From Effrenium voratum (Eukaryota > Sar > Dinophyceae > Suessiales > Symbiodiniaceae): a DNA stretch of 64,000 bases. Under the pieces are notes generated by a model. That model was not told the origin of the DNA and ran no database searches. It was given only the letters and a program-made list of their open reading frames with translations. Shown one piece after another: positions 1 to 12,900 of the stretch (within the stretch, counting starts at the first letter, position 1; each line of letters opens with the position of its first letter). Location of the stretch: positions 160,001-224,000 of the forward strand of contig CAUJNA010002891.1 of assembly GCA_963377175.1 (NCBI GenBank), in the 5' to 3' direction. Both the position numbers and the translations under genes were made by a program.

Positions 1-2677
1 ATCACGACCACGACCATGACCAGCGACCAACCAACCAACGAACCAACCAACAACCAACAACAAGTCCACGTCCGCCACGTTCACCCCCACCCTGCTGCTA
101 CTACTGCTGCTGTTTTCTAGCTATTTTCTCGTACTCCTCTTGGTGCGGCTACTTTCGCTTGGCCAGGTGTGTTCTGTCAACGTGCAACGGAGCTCGCTGA
201 GAGAGATCAGGAGGCGCAGCTGATGGCGACTTGGATCAGCAGCTGTACTTTTTTGCCCGGAAATCTTGGCTTGCTCCCCTGACCACTGGCCTGCCTTGTT
301 TGAATTGATTTCTACTGGCCGGGCAGCGGCTGAGCCGAAGCTTTCCTAAAGTTTTACCACATGGGTTTGAGGTTGCACTTGGGTCTTGCAGCGTACAAGT
401 TGGCACTCGGTCCTCGGCATGTTGGGTGGCTCAGGCAATGCAGATTGAGACCGAGCGAATCTGCGAGGAGCCCCCTGACGTGTAGGCAACAGACAATGGG
501 CCGGGTTTGGAAGAAAGGCGCTATCAGTTCTGCAGATGTGAATCGCTCGAGGCACAAGTCCGTCCGGTGCTTTGCGGTAACATGTTTGGGCCTTGTGGAC
601 ATTGGTGCCTGGTTTCCGTGGGTTACATCTTGAAGCAACGACCGTGCCACAGAGGTTGTTGGGGTGACTGAAAGTTGTGGAGACATGAGGTTGCGTTCGG
701 TCGTCTGCATCACCATCGCACGTCAGTTGGTTGTACCGGGTGCACATATTGGCACGTTTTACTTGGACATGTTTGTGGGATTGGCTCTTTGGGGGGGAGG
801 CGTTGACAGTAGGGCGCGGAACTGCCAAGGGTACACAGGAGTTGTTGCTTTTCCTTTGAGTGGTTGAAATATGACATTTTTGGGCGGATCTGGATTGAGC
901 GGATCACGTGTGCAAGGTTGCACGGCCCAGATGATAACTTGGACTTGGGTTGGTGAATCCTGCTTCCCCTCCAGACCCGGTAGAGCTGCCCTGCGAGATG
1001 ATTAACGGGCACCTCTGGGGCCTCTGGGGACCGGTCCCCCCCCCCGCCACCGCACGGCCAAGGGCTCGCAATCTCTTCCGCAGCTTCGACCTGGTGAGCC
1101 AAGGCAACGCGAACGACGGCGTGCGTCAAGGCCAAGCAAAAAGTCGCGGACTGGTGTTTGGACAAAATCCCCCGCTTGCCCAGGCGCCATCCTTGGTTCC
1201 TGCTCTTGGGAAGGGTTGCCCCAAGATCAACCAAACAGCCACTGGGCTTGTGAGATCCTGTGCCAGATGGATCAACCCCCACTGAGATAAACCACAAATG
1301 GACCCAACCTAAGCAGCTCACCGAGGGGGACAAAACCAGCTCAGCGCAGTGGTTCGTCCAGATGGGTTACGTTTGTTCAGCCACCTTTTGCCTTTTTGCT
1401 TTGGTGGGTTCCTCAGTTCCTCAATAAGGGCCCCTTCTTTTATCGGACTCTCGCAGCGGGCCATGACGCATCACCGCGGCCACGGGGTCTTCTAGGCCCC
1501 GGGCCACACTGACCTGAACTACAGGCAGCAACGCCAGAAGCAGAAGCTGCCAGTCGCACGGGCACCCGGGCCGGCAGCAAAACAGTCAACCTGGGCCCCA
1601 AAAATCAGACCGCATCTGGGTCTCACACAAAGTCTTCCACATCGCGCAAAAGCAACCCTCTTAGGCGAACAAATGGCAACCACAGCCTCTGGGCAGCCGT
1701 GGTCGCACTTGCACGAAGCTAACCCTGCAACTGTACAACGTGATCGCCCAAGGGGAAAAAATCACACCCGACAGAGAAAGCAAACTGCCGACTCAAGCCC
1801 CAACTACTTTGTAGTTCAACACTGCTTCCTGAGGTGGTCTCTCGCCACTGCCAGTCAGAAGAAAGTCACCGCACCTAAGTTCCAAGCCACCTTTCTTGCC
1901 GTTGAGTATCACACGTGACCAGGGAGAAAGTGAACTCCCCGACCTCCAGCACCCCTTGAGCTGGCCAGCGGCCATCGCGCGGCAAACCACAGCAGGTAAA
2001 GTAGCAAAGGTCCGAAAGTGCGTAGCCAGCTGGTCGAGGATGCAGTCGGGCGGTGCAAAAATTCTGGAAAGAAGACCAGGATCCGAAGAGGGGGCGTAGC
2101 CCATGAAGGTCCACAACAAACACCAACCAACTGCACGAAGCCGAAGAACCACTCCACCGCCGGCAATGAAGCCAGACCGCCACATGGCTGGGGTGCACTT
2201 GATGTGCTTGATGGACGCTGCACCGCCCCGGGGAGGAAGCTAGCGCAGCCCAGGGGCCCCTACTCCCAGAGTCCCAATGGCTCGGGCCAGAGGGGCTAAG
2301 GGTCCCTTTTTGTGGGTGCCCTGTTTGACCAAACATTGGTTTCAGTTTAGACACCAAGGGCTGGACTCAGAGGGGGCCAACTCGGCTGATGGTTTGGCGC
2401 CAACTGGCTGGGCCGAGCGACACGCTTTGCTGGCTGGGTTCTCTTAGTTGTCCCTTTGGTGGTCTCAAAGATGACCTCTTGGCGCGATTCAGGAGGCAGC
2501 ACAAACTTATCCAGGTTGATCAGCTTCAAGGGTCGATTTCCGGGGAGCTGCTTGCAACACGGAGCACTCGCTAGAGAGGCTCCCTCACCCTCATGGAGCT
2601 TGAGCTGATGATGCAGAACGAGGATGTGAAGGCGGCGTTGTCAGCTTTGGACCTGGCACTTTGGCAGCATTGTCAAG
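1..2677. other. Non-coding region, no gene recognised
   Basis: No open frame here resembles a protein family I know. The left end has a short CCAA/CAAC-rich stretch (about 14-64), and short homopolymer runs are scattered through. The small open frames on both strands look like chance. Single short exons of a split host gene could be missed. Confidence 0.5.
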
Positions 2678-2682
2678 GATGT
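2678..2682. repeat. Target-site duplication of element A, left copy
   Basis: GATGT directly precedes the 5' LTR and recurs directly after the 3' LTR (20763-20767). Five base pairs is the usual size for Copia-type integration. The exact match fixes both element boundaries. Confidence 0.95.
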
Positions 2683-3028
2683 TGTTAAAACCCTCTAGGC
2701 CCCGTGCCGAAATTGGGTAGCTGTTCTGAGGTCCTTGTTGGTGTTGCTTCCCAAGTTCCATTGATCGCCATTTGGCTCAAGACACAATTGAGGTTCAAGA
2801 TCTGATGTGTGACTGCGAACATTCGTGACGGGCGATAAGAGCAAAACAACTGCTTGCGCTGCATTGTCAGGACTACTGGTGTAACTATCATTCCTTCTTC
2901 CTTACAACGTTTACACGGGTTCGGCTATAACGGCATCGTCCGTATACACCTTTCTACGTGGTTGGTATTGAAGCTTGAGGGTTCGGTGCACAGCGTCCCA
3001 CGGGACGTCACCTTGCCGTCTCTTGACA
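2683..3028 (+). repeat. 5' LTR of element A
   Basis: A 346-bp LTR beginning TGTTAAAAC and ending TTGACA. By eye it is identical over its full length to 20417-20762. It contains a spliced-leader-like stretch at 2767-2781. No clear TATA box or polyadenylation motif was identified. Confidence 0.95.
2767..2781 (+). promoter_or_regulatory. Spliced-leader relic inside the LTR
   Basis: GCCATTTGGCTCAAG equals the last 16 nt of the dinoflagellate spliced leader (GCCATTTTGGCTCAAG) with one T missing. The leader is trans-spliced to the 5' end of dinoflagellate mRNAs. Its presence here could mark the R-region start, acquired by reverse transcription of a trans-spliced element RNA. That origin is inference. 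The 3' LTR copy is at 20501-20515. Confidence 0.6.
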
Positions 3029-3043
3029 GGTTATCAGCCGTAA
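3029..3043 (+). promoter_or_regulatory. Primer-binding site, tRNA-Ile half type
   Basis: GGTTATCAGCCGTAA follows the 5' LTR directly and is identical to the site in element B. Its complement reads as an anticodon arm: stem strand TACGG, loop CTGATAA with T at position 33, then CC. This is the register of the Drosophila copia site, which is primed by the 5' half of initiator tRNA-Met. Here the anticodon reads GAT, or IAU with inosine copied as G, suggesting tRNA-Ile. Confidence 0.7.
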
Positions 3044-3126
3044 CTACAAGCTCTACACTGGACTGGGAGACAGCTGGTTTATTGCGGGTACAGGGACAAT
3101 AAAGGAACGATAACATACACAGTACA

Positions 3127-3936
3127 ATGGCGTCTTCGGCGAGCCCAAGTACTGCAACTTTTGGGAACAGCAGCTCAGAGGGATCCAATGGATTGATGGC
3201 TCTTCCTGCGGTGATGGATATGATTGCAGATTCACAGGATGAACCTGGGAGCGGAGGTTCCGCGCTATTCAGCGACATATCTACTCCCACAAGATCATGG
3301 AAGCAGATCGATGTTCATCAGGAGTCGAAGAAAAGAGAATCCCCACCGAGAAGATCATCATCTTCGCCTGCGACACCACGGACGTCGCAGAAGGGCGTGA
3401 GATCGACATCGAAGGGTGGGAGGTCAAAATCACCCACCAGTGCAGATTTTCGCGCCGTGATCAAAGAGAAGAATAAGATGGAGGTGGAGATCGGGGAATA
3501 TCAGAAGACACTTGATGAAATGTCGGCAGCAATGGCGAATCTTAACCAAGAAGACTATGGAAGCACCATCCGGATCCAGGAGCTGGAAAGACGATGCGAG
3601 ATTGCCAGCAAGCAGTCGGGACATCTAGTGAGTCACCACCAACACCACATGGCTGAGGCATGGCGCAAGTTTGAGGAAGAAGCCCAACAGATGCGCAAGG
3701 TGGAAATGAACGCATTTCAGTACGGGGAGAAGAAAGACATGGAGTCGAATATTATAATGCAACAGATGAGGCAAGCTGAAGGAACTATCATGGAGCAGAA
3801 GCGGGAGATTGCATTGATGAATCCTACATGGCAAGCGAGAAGTCGGCCGCGCAGGAATCAGCTATACGTGCAAATCAGATACACCGTGAGGCTTCACAAC
3901 AGATATCAGCTTATCAGCAACAGATCAGAGGCATAG
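3127..3936 (+). CDS. Element A Gag, N-terminal part
   Basis: The first ATG after the leader opens a 269-residue frame. Residues about 70-100 are Ser/Pro/Lys/Arg-rich and probably disordered. Residues about 110-230 are rich in Glu, Gln, Lys and Met with heptad-like spacing and look like a coiled coil. The coiled coil continues in the next frame from about 3815, so the last ~35 residues here (basic, unlike the rest) are probably not native. The frame change is -1 and lies within 3780-3936. A one-base deletion, a sequencing error or programmed slippage could explain it. The expected role is the structural protein of the element's particle. Confidence 0.75.
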   Translation: MASSASPSTATFGNSSSEGSNGLMALPAVMDMIADSQDEPGSGGSALFSDISTPTRSWKQIDVHQESKKRESPPRRSSSSPATPRTSQKGVRSTSKGGRSKSPTSADFRAVIKEKNKMEVEIGEYQKTLDEMSAAMANLNQEDYGSTIRIQELERRCEIASKQSGHLVSHHQHHMAEAWRKFEEEAQQMRKVEMNAFQYGEKKDMESNIIMQQMRQAEGTIMEQKREIALMNPTWQARSRPRRNQLYVQIRYTVRLHNRYQLISNRSEA

Positions 3937-6900
3937 AATCTTCTACATCTATCGAGAAGTTCAACGAGGAGGAGATGGTCCAAAGTCTGAAATCACAGTT
4001 GGAGCATGCACTCGTCAAGCGCCCCGAGACGTACTCTTTGGAGGACTCCAGGGAACAGCTGATGGCGAGGCTGAATGACGTTACAGTATTTGCGGAACAG
4101 GAATCGAAGAGAGCAGATTGCTTGCTTCGCGAAAAAGAAGAGATCGTCAAACAGTATGAGTCCGACGTGTCGATGAAGGACCAGATGATTGCTGTCGAAG
4201 GTGGTCATCGTCAGGATGCGATCTTGGAGTTAGCCCAGGTCAAAGAAGAGAAACAAGAGGAACGGTGCACGATGGACGAGAAGTCGAAGGAGGCTGAGTA
4301 CTGGAGATTGACAGCTAAGGGAATGTACGATGAGTACCTCGAGGAGATGCATGAGCTTCAGGGACAACTGAAGGAAAGAGAGGCGACGCTCAAGCAAGAA
4401 GAGAGTTTTGTACGCCAACTCGATGCTGACAACGAGGAACTACGTGCACACAAGAAGCTGGAGACACAGGAAGCCTCCAGCAGCAAAGATGGACATCGTG
4501 AACGAGCAGTAGTGAAACGCGCTGAGGGAGGAACCCAGGCTAATTCAAATAGGATAGACAAGAAGGTGGCTGGGTCAGTCCCGTCATCGTCTTCGAATCA
4601 AATCCCTAATTCGTCGCTGATGCCAGGTTCGATCCTCTTTCCGTCTTTCGGTGATCCAATGATCGATGTACACCTATCCCAGATGCAAGGGGTTGTTGGG
4701 CATGTCCCACAATCCACTACTACGACTGGTGGTGGTGATGGAGGGGGAAACAACGGTACTACGCCCCCATTGGATTACGGTGGATTCCCGCCCAATGGGA
4801 ATGGGCAGGGAGCGGGTCGACGTCAGTTGAGCCTCGCTGGTGGCGGAGGAGGACCTCCGGATGATCCACCCGATGATGAGGATGAGGATGACGACGACGA
4901 AGGAGATGAGGAAGACGAGGAAGAAGAAGAGGAAGAAGACGATCGGACACGGAGGAGACGAAGGAGATCGAGAGATAACCGAGAGATCAAGAATGATCGA
5001 CCGAGAATCTCGAGGAAAGAGGCCGAGAGAGTATCTATTCCGGCCTGGCCAAAGATCCATCAACTTGACACCTGGAAGATGCAACTGCTGATGAATGTTC
5101 TGAGCGCATGTGCAGATCCAGATACCGACGCATGGACGAAATGGCTGGAGCAGGCTCTTGGGTTGAACCCAGACCTGGATTTGCTTAGCGATTCAGGTGG
5201 CGACAGATTTGCTACGATAGATATTAAGATGGCCATGGGCATGCAGAACATGCTGAAACAAGCACCTGACGAAGCCAAGGACGTATACCTCGATGCTACA
5301 CGACACTCTGAACTACGACATCAACAAGGGGTGATCGTGAAGGGACGAGAGTTGGTGGCATTAGTTATGCAATCATTCAGAACTTCCGATAGAACGGATC
5401 TTGTCTACCACATCGAGCATTTATTCAACCTTGACTTTCCTGGCGACAAGAACTTGGTCATGTTCAGGAACAAATGGTATGATTTGCTGCTGAAGATGAG
5501 GAGCGAGGACAGACCCAGTAAGCTGGCTCTCAGAGACATCCTTTACAGGAAGATCAAAGGGAGCAAGAAGATGGAGTTCGGCCTCAATGCCTACCATAGA
5601 CTACCGGACAAGCATCCTCAGAAGACGTATGAATTCTTATTGGCGTTGATCGACTATCAGATCAAGGCAGATCGGGAAGACCTGATGCTCGACATGAAGG
5701 AGAAATCGGTCAAGTCGATGATGAAGTCAGGCGGGAAGGATGCGGCTCCAGCAACTGGCAAACAGGAGAACCAGGGTGGCAAGGGCAGAAAGGGGAAACC
5801 CGGTGGACCTGATGCCGCTCCTGTGCTCCCAAAAGCCAAGGCAAAGGGCCACGCTGGCAAGAACGGCAAGTCCGACGGTGCCAGCGACAGAGGCAAGAGT
5901 CCGGGCGGAAGCAAGGATAACCCCTGCTGGTACCACTTCAAATCGGCGAAGGGGTGCGTGAAAGGGAATGAATGCACTTTTTCCCACAGCAAGAAGACGG
6001 AGCATAAGTTGGAGAGCATGTCCAAGGGGAAAGGAAAGGGCAAATCCAAGTCCAGATCATCGTCACCAAAGAGAGATGATGGAGCATGCTTCGCGTTTCA
6101 GAAGGGGAAGTGCGATAGGGGAAGCGCTTGCAAGTACAGGCATGAGCTCATCAAGAACAATTCAGCTCCAGCAACGTCAAATGACAAGGCGCAAGCCAAG
6201 TCGAAGGCTGCCGCCAAAGCCGCAGCGCCTGCCATTGCGAGGAGGGCCATCGCAATGCCCGCGATAGTCCTGAAGCAATCGGCTCCTGCAGGGAAGGTAA
6301 GCTTCAAGAAGGACGTTGATCATGTCGAACCGGACGAAGCCGAGACTGTCTACCACGAGCACGATGACGACGCGATGAGCGAATCATCGAGATGGTCTGG
6401 CGAGTCCGAGATCCCCGAGAAAATGGTGTGGTTCAAGGAAGTGCTCGACGTCGACGAGAATGGGGAGATCACCTACCTCGAAGACGAGAGAAGGCAATGG
6501 GAACGAAAAGGGGAATGGTACGGTTATGAGGACAATGAGAATGAGCCTTATCAGTACGTGTACGTCGACGAGAAGAAGTTCAAAAGCAGTGATCATCGTG
6601 AATTATCAGCCTATCAAGTCCAACGATCATTGATACGTGCGAAGATACTGAGAGAAGTGGTGGATGATATATATAAGAAGCACTACTTCCCGGTGACCAA
6701 GGAGAGCAGCATAATGTTCGAGTATGATCGGAACAAGGACGAGATCAAGGAATCGGCTGTCGACTGGAAGAAACAGCATGGTATGCCGAAGAACGTTTTC
6801 GCCATGTCAACGTGCATCAGCAAACGGGTGAAATGGTTGATGGACACCGGATGTGGTCATGATCTCATCGGAAGAGCCAAGGCGAAGAGCCTGGGTGTCG

Positions 6901-9900
6901 ACATCGTGAAAGATGACGACGAGATCGTGTTCCAGACCGCGAATGGTTCCACTTCCACATCTGATGTGGCCAAGATAGTCGTGGACGAGTTGGACGAGAC
7001 TGTCGAGCCGCATGTATTGGATGAGACACCCACGGTATTGTCAGTGGGGAGGAGATGCATGAAGATGGGTTATGCATTTCACTGGATGCCTGGTAAACTA
7101 CCTTTCATGGTTACGCCAAAGCAGGGATTCGTGCACTTGCAGGTCAAGGACGACATCCCGTACCTAGTGAGTGATGGTAAACTTCGGAGTAACAGGCATC
7201 GCCCCACGATTGACGACCTCAAGGAGCACTTTTCGGAAGTATTGGCGATGGTAACGAACGACGAGGCAGATCAGGGAGGTGACGATGAGAACGACGTCAC
7301 ACCCGCCGCTGTCGGTGAGTCCGCAGAGGCCGAGGGCGAACACCACGACGGGGCATTCGACTTCGGGCCACCCGGAGGAGCCGGTCCGGTACGTCCGCCT
7401 CCCGTGGCTGAGGAAATACCTGTAGATGTTGGGTCAGTCCCGCATCGACATGGTGATGCCGAAGCTCACGAGGAAGAGGTTGATGAAGATGATCCAGATG
7501 CCGGAATCGAAGTAGACGTGTACGAAGGATCATCAATAAAGAGGAAAGTGGGAGTCCTCAAGAAGGACGCCAATTCCATAGCTCATTTGCTTACACACAG
7601 GTACCGAAATCCCTTCTGCGAATCATGCGTCAAGGCAAAGATGAGACACTTCAGATCGCGAACGGGAGCATTCAAAAGAGAAGTGAAGACGTTCGGTGAC
7701 CTGGTGACGTTCGACTTTGTGACGGCATCAGGAGATCATGAAGTGGAAGGCAGGTATGCGCTCATCATCCGGGACATATATACCGGAATTATCATGGCTT
7801 ATCCCACCGCGAGAAGAGACACTGACTCAGTCGTCAGGGCTATCAAGCACTTCTGCGGGAGGAGGAAAATCAAGCAGGTATATTCGGATGACGGCCCGGA
7901 ACTGATCAATGCGTGCGTGGAGCTGAAGCTGAACCACGACCTATCGCTGCCTGGACGGCCGCAGAACAATTCCCTTGCTGAAAGAACAAATCAATTCATC
8001 ATTGACCAGACTTCGGCTTGTCTAGTACATGCCGGTCTACCCACGTGTTATTGGGTGCAGGCCATCACCACTCTGTGCCATCTCATGAACATCGAAGAGG
8101 TGAACGGATCGAGTGCATGGATGAGGCTGCATGGCGAGGAGTTCAAGGGCGAGAAGATACCTTTTGGTGCGCTAGTGGACTTCAAGCCGAGCGAAGCACG
8201 AGGGGGAAAGAGGGAGAAGTTCGAGCCGAGAGGGGAAACTGGTATATTTGCTGGATATGTGTTGAGCACCGGTATGCATTGGGCAAACAAGTATCGTGCT
8301 TGGGCACTTACTGCATTTGCGGGTGCAGAGCTGAACATCAAGAAGGCAAAGGTTCCACCTCGGTTGAGAATGCCACATCAGACGGAGAGGATGATTCTGA
8401 AATCTCCTCTGACATTCCCAATACAACAGAAGTACAAGGTTGCCAACGAGACTTTGGAAGGAATAGAGATGTCTATCGATGCAATCGGTCTGGATGCACG
8501 TGACCGCCTGATCGAGGATGAGGACTACGAGCCTGAATTGCTGCAGAGTGACGAGAAGCGACTGCTTGACGATGAAGTCGACCAGATCGCTGGTCTACTG
8601 CTCGACGATGGCCCGGAGGTAATCGCCGGAGATCGGGGGGATCATGCAGGAGAAGAAGATGCTAGACCGAGCTCTTCAAAAGGGAAGGGAGATGGACACC
8701 CTAAGGGCGATGAGAAGGTTGTAAAGTCCGACCTTCCACACGTGTCAGTTGGACTACCTGGGGATGGCATCACGTACGTCAACGACGATGGCAAGGAGGT
8801 TAAAATCGACAAGGCCGGAAGACCGTATCCTGTCGGGAAGGATGGATTCAGGCTAATGAAGACATCGAGACCTCCGGAGTTCACTCCTGAAGAATGGAAG
8901 ATGATGAGTAAATATTACACCAAGGAAGAGAAGGCCGAGGTGAAGGGCGGTGGCAAAAGGAAAGAAGAAGATCCCAAGGGTAAAGAGTCTGAGATTTCCG
9001 CGCCGGCAGAGGCACGGACATTACAGATGCCCGGTGGTAAGAGAATTCGAGCGATGCTTCGGAACCGCTGGGGTGGAGTAGAATGGCAGTACAATTGGGG
9101 ATTGCGGAAGAACATATCAAAGATCAAGAACCCAATGGATGGGAAGCACTTGGCTGAGCTTGAATGGGTCAGGATTGTTGTTAATCCTGTCGACGGGGTG
9201 GTTGTTCTCATGGATTCCAAACAGTCCCAAGACGTCATGAGACGAAACGTTCAGCTTGAGAAAGAATTTGAGTGTCTGGTGGTAATTTATGCCTGGAAGT
9301 TCAAGTCTGAGGAGCGATCAAAGTCGACTCCAAACTGGACGAAGGCGGTTGCATCAGTCATGGAGAGTCATAAAGACGAAGCTGAGACAGCATCGGGGAC
9401 GGATCCATCGGTCGACGAATCGACGGACCTCACCTGGTATGAATGGGAGGAGTCTGCTGAGATAGTTTCTGGAAAAGTGCCACTCGCAATGCCTGCGATA
9501 GGCGAAGACGGTGAAGCCAAGAAGTACCCATCGATGCCGTGCGTGACTTCTGAGCGAATACAGCACAGAGAGAAAGCTGTGAAAGTTGTACGATTCTTCG
9601 ACGCTTTAGTATCCAGGCCGGTAGGCCGGAAAGAGATGTTGACCAACCCTGATGCATTGGCATCAATGAAGAAAGAGTGGTCGGGATTAATCGACCAGGG
9701 GGTCTTCGATCTTGGCGCGGTGCGCGAATATGACGCTGTAGCCAGAGAAGCAAAAGCGAAAGGGGAAGAAATACACATGGCTCGCGCACATGGCATTTGC
9801 GTTGAAAAGCACTCACAGTTGCCTGTTGGTGATCCTAAGAGGAAGTTCAAGGGTAGAGGCGTGTTGCTGGGGAACCAAGTGAAGAACCAAAGCTTTGAGG

Positions 9901-12900
9901 CTGCGATGTTTCAAGATTTGGGGAACTCCCCTGCTTCATTTGAAGCCTCGCGTTGGGCGGATTTTCTGGGTTGTCATGATGGCTGGGATGTGCAGATGGC
10001 CGACGCTGTTCAGGCGTATATACAGGCCACCTTGAGAGGCACGCCGTGTTGGATTGAATTGCCACCGGAGGCCGTGCCAAGTGAATGCAAATGGGATAAG
10101 TACAGAAGACCAGTCGTCCCGTTGAGGAAGGCGCTGTACGGACACCCAGATGCGGGAACATTTTGGGAGCAGCACTGCGATGAGTCGGTGCGTGCCGTTG
10201 GTTTTGAGCCCATCGGCGAAGAATGGCCTTCAGTGTACATTCACGAAAAGCTCCAACTTGTTCTGGTTGTGTATGTCGATGACTTCAAAATGGCAGGTCC
10301 GCAGAAGAACCTTGCCCAAGGGTGGAGCATGTTGCGTACACGTTTGAAGATTGAGCCCGAGACTGGACTTGACATGTACCTTGGTTGCAATCAAAGCAAG
10401 GGAAACGTCACTCTCGGGAACGGACACCGAGTAACAACGGTGACCTATGACATGGAACAGTTCCTACGTTCCTGTGTCGACCGCTATCTTGAAGTGGCGG
10501 GCGACGTGAAGTTGAATAAGGTTGTCACCCCTGAGTTGCATGAAGAAACAAAGAATCACGTCTCACGGAAGCCTGCCAGAGAGGGGCCGTCAGTCGTGTG
10601 CAATTGGTGTAACAATCTTGTGCCCACCGACGGTTCTGCCACAGTGCCGGACCAACGGGGAGGGACTCCTGAGTTGGCCATGAAGGAGCCCGTGCGTGGA
10701 CACCTTGCTCCGCATGCCGCTAGCGTACTGATGAAGTTGCTGTACGGTGCGCGGATTGCTCGCTTCGATTTGTTGCGGCAAGTGAATCGCCTAGCACGGA
10801 ACGTGCATAGGTGGACTGACTCCGATGATCGGGGTTTGCATCACTTGATGTGCTATGTGCATCATACCAAACATTGGCGCATGGTCGGTTGGGTTGGAGA
10901 CCCTATGGACGATGTGCACTTGGCCTTGTATGCGGACGCTGACTTTGCGGGATGCATTGACTCGCTGCGTTCCACCTCCGGTGGACACTTGAATATACAA
11001 GGGCCTAATACCCGGTTTCCGTTGTCTGGCAGCTCTAAAAGACAGGGTTGTGTGAGTCACTCCACTCCCGAGGCCGAGATTGTTGCGGCCGATGTTGCCA
11101 TGAGATCGATGGGTATGCCCGCTCTCAAGCTGGTAGAGCGGATTCTCAAGAAGTCACCGAACTTTGTGTTCTATGACGATAACAAGGCTATGATCGGTGT
11201 CGTGCGATCGGGGAGGAACCCCACGATGCGCCACCTTGAGAGAAGCCATGGTGTTAGCATTTCGTGGATGCATGAGATGTTCACACGTGATTACATGTAC
11301 TTGGCGTATGAGGTCACCGACAGGATGGCGGCCGATATTTACACCAAGGCGTTCAATGATGGGCGCAAATGGAAACATGCATGTTTGCAGATTGGTCTAC
11401 TTGACCCGAGCTTGCTGTCTGACCCGGATACCCTCAAGGCGCTCACACCCACGTGTGATCCCATAAAGGGGACCATGCAGACCGCTTCGGGGACAGTTGA
11501 CGGAGTTCCAACATTTCCGTACACACACATACCGATCATGCCCCCGGACCTATGGTGGTCTGGATTAACATCCAAAGAGGGATTGCATGAGCATGAAGGA
11601 CATGATCCGGTTGTTGTTGCCAAGGGACCCAGATTGATGCGTGTAAAACCTCCACTCGCGGTTATGACACCGTTTGGGAGCAAGTGGCTTCGTTCCACTT
11701 GGTTTCTGAAGAATGGGTCATGGCTCAAAGTTGAGGATAGAGTTGACCCGGGGCTACAATGTGTGCGAATTGACGGTTGGGTTGAACGCGCAGTTTGGCA
11801 GTTTCATCCCGTACCGGTCGCTGCACCGGCGCGGGAACGGTCTCCACGACCACGACCAATTCACGTCGGGTCCGGGGATGTTGACATGCAGTCCGTGCTG
11901 GCCGCATTTGTTGAAGAACTGTCGAACGAGCGCATAGAGTTGAAGTGTGTTAACGACCTTGCTTTGGAAACGTTGCTCCGATTGAAATTGCTCATGCGTT
12001 GTCTGCATATCAATCACGAGCAGCTTGTCCCTGGTCGTTGTTTTGTTCCGTATCGCATTGCGGTGAAGCACAAGCCACAGTTAGCGCCGGGTATTGAACT
12101 CGCGATGGTCAAACACGACGGTGGTGTGCTTCGCGCTCCTGTTCATGTCTCGCTTCCTGGTATGAGAACTCGCACAGTCGTCACTCTTTACAGTGTTGAC
12201 TTGGCTCGGCCCATCGTGCTGATGGCATGTTCCGAACCACGTAACTGGTTCACTGCTCTTGCCCGCCATGACGGGCCGCAGGTTGTCACCATAACCCTGG
12301 TTGATGACTTACTGAGCGAGTACGGGGGGAGAATCGCCAGACATGTGCTTACCAAACCTTCCGATTTGTTGTTCTTCGCCGGGCCTTGCACGGGGGGATC
12401 ATCATGGGCACGCCTCAACAAGACTCGCGGCATTGACACCGCAGAGAAAATCGAGGCCAAACAAAGAGAATTTTGGAGATTATTTGAACGGTTCGTTGAA
12501 ATTAAACGGCATGCCATGACAAAACGAGCTGCGATTTTGTTTGAGTTGCCTGGAAGTTGTGATTATTGGAAAGATGAGAGACTGCATGAGGTCGTGCATG
12601 ATGGGACTAGTCACGAGTTTGATGGGTGTCGCTATGGCTTGAAACAAAGATATGCAAAGAAACCCATGCCAATCAAGAAACCATGGAGAGTTGTCTCATG
12701 GAACTTTGAACTTGGTGGCTCGTTGTCTAAGAAATGCAATGGAAACCATGAGCATGGACCTTGTGCTGGTCGTGAAACCAAAGAAACCCAGTTGTACACG
12801 TCTATAATTGTGGGTGTGATCCTTCGCCGTTTTCGTGCTCGAGCAAGGTGCCTCAAACCGGCACCGTTGAAACTCGCTCTTGCTTGCATTACGCGAAGGA

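Noticed and set aside
5791..5806. GGG-GAAA-CCC in element A as a B-type hairpin
   Set aside because: Only three inner pairs form and the outer stem does not; there is no sign of the B family in element A.
9227..9232. CAGTCCC at 9221-9230 as another A-type hairpin
   Set aside because: No GGG precedes the loop and flanks do not pair.
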